Below are positions 14,624 to 15,207 of a stretch of DNA of 15,207 nt, piece by piece; position 1 is the stretch's first letter, and each line of letters starts with the position of its first letter. The DNA is from an uncultured Loktanella sp. (GTDB lineage Bacteria; Pseudomonadota; Alphaproteobacteria; Rhodobacterales; Rhodobacteraceae). The notes beneath the pieces were generated by a model. That model was not told the DNA's origin. It ran no database searches and saw only the letters and a program-made list of their open reading frames with translations. The stretch lies in NCBI GenBank assembly GCA_913061335.1, contig CAJXTP010000051.1, positions 1 to 15,207 of the forward strand, given 5' to 3'. The position numbers and the translations under genes are program-made.

Positions 14624-14639
14624 GGTCCTTGGCAGGACC
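14624..14639. promoter_or_regulatory. Small hairpin in the murB-ddl gap
   Basis: GGTCC (14624-14628), loop TTGGCA and GGACC (14635-14639) form a perfect 5-bp stem, followed by the A/T-rich AAATATAAATG. The 103-bp gap contains a -10-like TATAAA but no -35 at the right distance. The hairpin could weakly terminate the murB transcript or sit in a ddl leader. Evidence is slight. Confidence 0.25.
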
Positions 14640-14686
14640 AAATATAAATGACGGGTCAAAAAGGTCCGCGTTAAAGGTGGTGGGTT

Positions 14687-15207
14687 ATGTCGAGCAGGGC
14701 AAACCCGAAAGTTGTTGTTTTGATGGGTGGTCCGTCGGTGGAACGTGATGTTTCGCTGAGTTCGGGCGCCGAATGTGCCGCAGCTTTACGGGAAACGGGA
14801 TATGACGTGATTGAGGTCGATGCTGGCCCCGATCTCGCTGCGCGTTTGACAGATATTTCTCCTGACGTTGTATTCAACGCCCTGCATGGCCGCTGGGGTG
14901 AGGATGGCTGCGTGCAAGGCCTGCTTGAGTGGATGAAGATCCCATATACGCATTCTGGCGTGATGGCATCGGCTGTCACGATGGATAAGCAGCGCACCAA
15001 GGATGTTTATGCAGCCCACGGTCTGCCCTTTGTGCATTCGGTGATTGCGAGCTCTGCTGAAGTTCAGGCCGCACATGTTCTAAAACCGCCCTATGTTGTG
15101 AAGCCGTTTAACGAAGGCTCCAGCGTTGGGATTTATATCGTCGATGAGGATGCGGGCGGTCCGCCAAAGCTGGCGGCAGATATGCCCGAGCAGGTCATGG
15201 TTGAAAC
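14687..15207 (+). CDS. ddl: Ddl, D-alanine--D-alanine ligase, 5' part
   Basis: This is the N-terminal 173 residues of the ATP-grasp enzyme that joins two D-alanines for MurF; the window ends before the C-terminal ATP-grasp core and stop. The N-terminus shows VVVLMGGPSVERDVSLSSG, with the family's GGxSxERxVSLxSG pattern, then VVFNALHGRWGEDGCVQGLLE with HGxxGEDG, then SGVMASAVTMDKQRTKD and PYVVKPFNEGSSVGI at the start of the ATP-grasp domain. ATG 14687 is preceded by AAAGG (14673-14677) at 9 nt. In relatives ddl is followed by ftsQ, ftsA and ftsZ, which lie outside this window. Confidence 0.96.
   Translation, partial: MSSRANPKVVVLMGGPSVERDVSLSSGAECAAALRETGYDVIEVDAGPDLAARLTDISPDVVFNALHGRWGEDGCVQGLLEWMKIPYTHSGVMASAVTMDKQRTKDVYAAHGLPFVHSVIASSAEVQAAHVLKPPYVVKPFNEGSSVGIYIVDEDAGGPPKLAADMPEQVMVE

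Noticed and set aside
14628..14645. Sigma-54 promoter before ddl, suggested by TTGGCA
   Set aside because: The TTGC element expected at -12 is absent at the required spacing, and TTGGCA is the loop of a small hairpin.

Overview
This window is a stretch of the dcw (division and cell wall) cluster of an alphaproteobacterium, most likely a marine Rhodobacteraceae (Roseobacter group) member. The evidence is the gene order ftsI-murE-murF-mraY-murD-ftsW-murG-murC-murB-ddl, a MurE carrying the meso-diaminopimelate signature DNPR, and two tandem DUF2484-type small membrane proteins between murC and murB, a family I associate with Rhodobacteraceae. The genus cannot be fixed by reading alone.

Layout: bases 1-42 are not genomic; they are an Illumina Nextera read-1 adapter, with what looks like its i5 index, left on the contig end. 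The 3' part of ftsI follows (43-738), then murE (754-2253), murF (2250-3674) and mraY (3706-4788), all plus strand and tightly spaced. The order is then interrupted by a foreign-looking block (4789-6428). It holds a multi-stem palindromic element (about 4851-4947), a membrane-anchored TPR gene split by an apparent one-base frameshift and carrying 126-bp tandem repeats (5012-6294), and an array of 11-bp iterated units just before murD. murD (6429-7829) is followed, convergently, by a minus-strand HI0933/BaiN-type flavoprotein (7838-9007). A 195-bp divergent intergenic region leads into ftsW (9203-10369), murG (10366-11454), murC (11468-12868), three small overlapping membrane-protein genes (12868-13650), murB (13654-14583) and the 5' part of ddl (14687-15207, cut by the window end).

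How the genes work together: MurB and MurC make UDP-MurNAc and UDP-MurNAc-L-Ala. MurD adds D-Glu and MurE adds meso-DAP. Ddl makes D-Ala-D-Ala, which MurF attaches. MraY transfers phospho-MurNAc-pentapeptide to undecaprenyl phosphate, MurG adds GlcNAc to give lipid II, and FtsW and FtsI polymerise and cross-link it at the septum. Start/stop overlaps at murE/murF, ftsW/murG, murC/DUF2484 and within the small-gene trio point to translationally coupled operons. The minus-strand flavoprotein and the TPR block split the cluster, so murD and ftsW onward probably need promoters of their own.

Most of the window is ordinary. The parts worth a second look are the structured palindromic element after mraY (its only two stem mismatches become G-U pairs if it is read from the minus strand), the TPR insertion with its frameshift, the 11-bp iterons before murD, the small membrane-protein trio and the adapter remnant.
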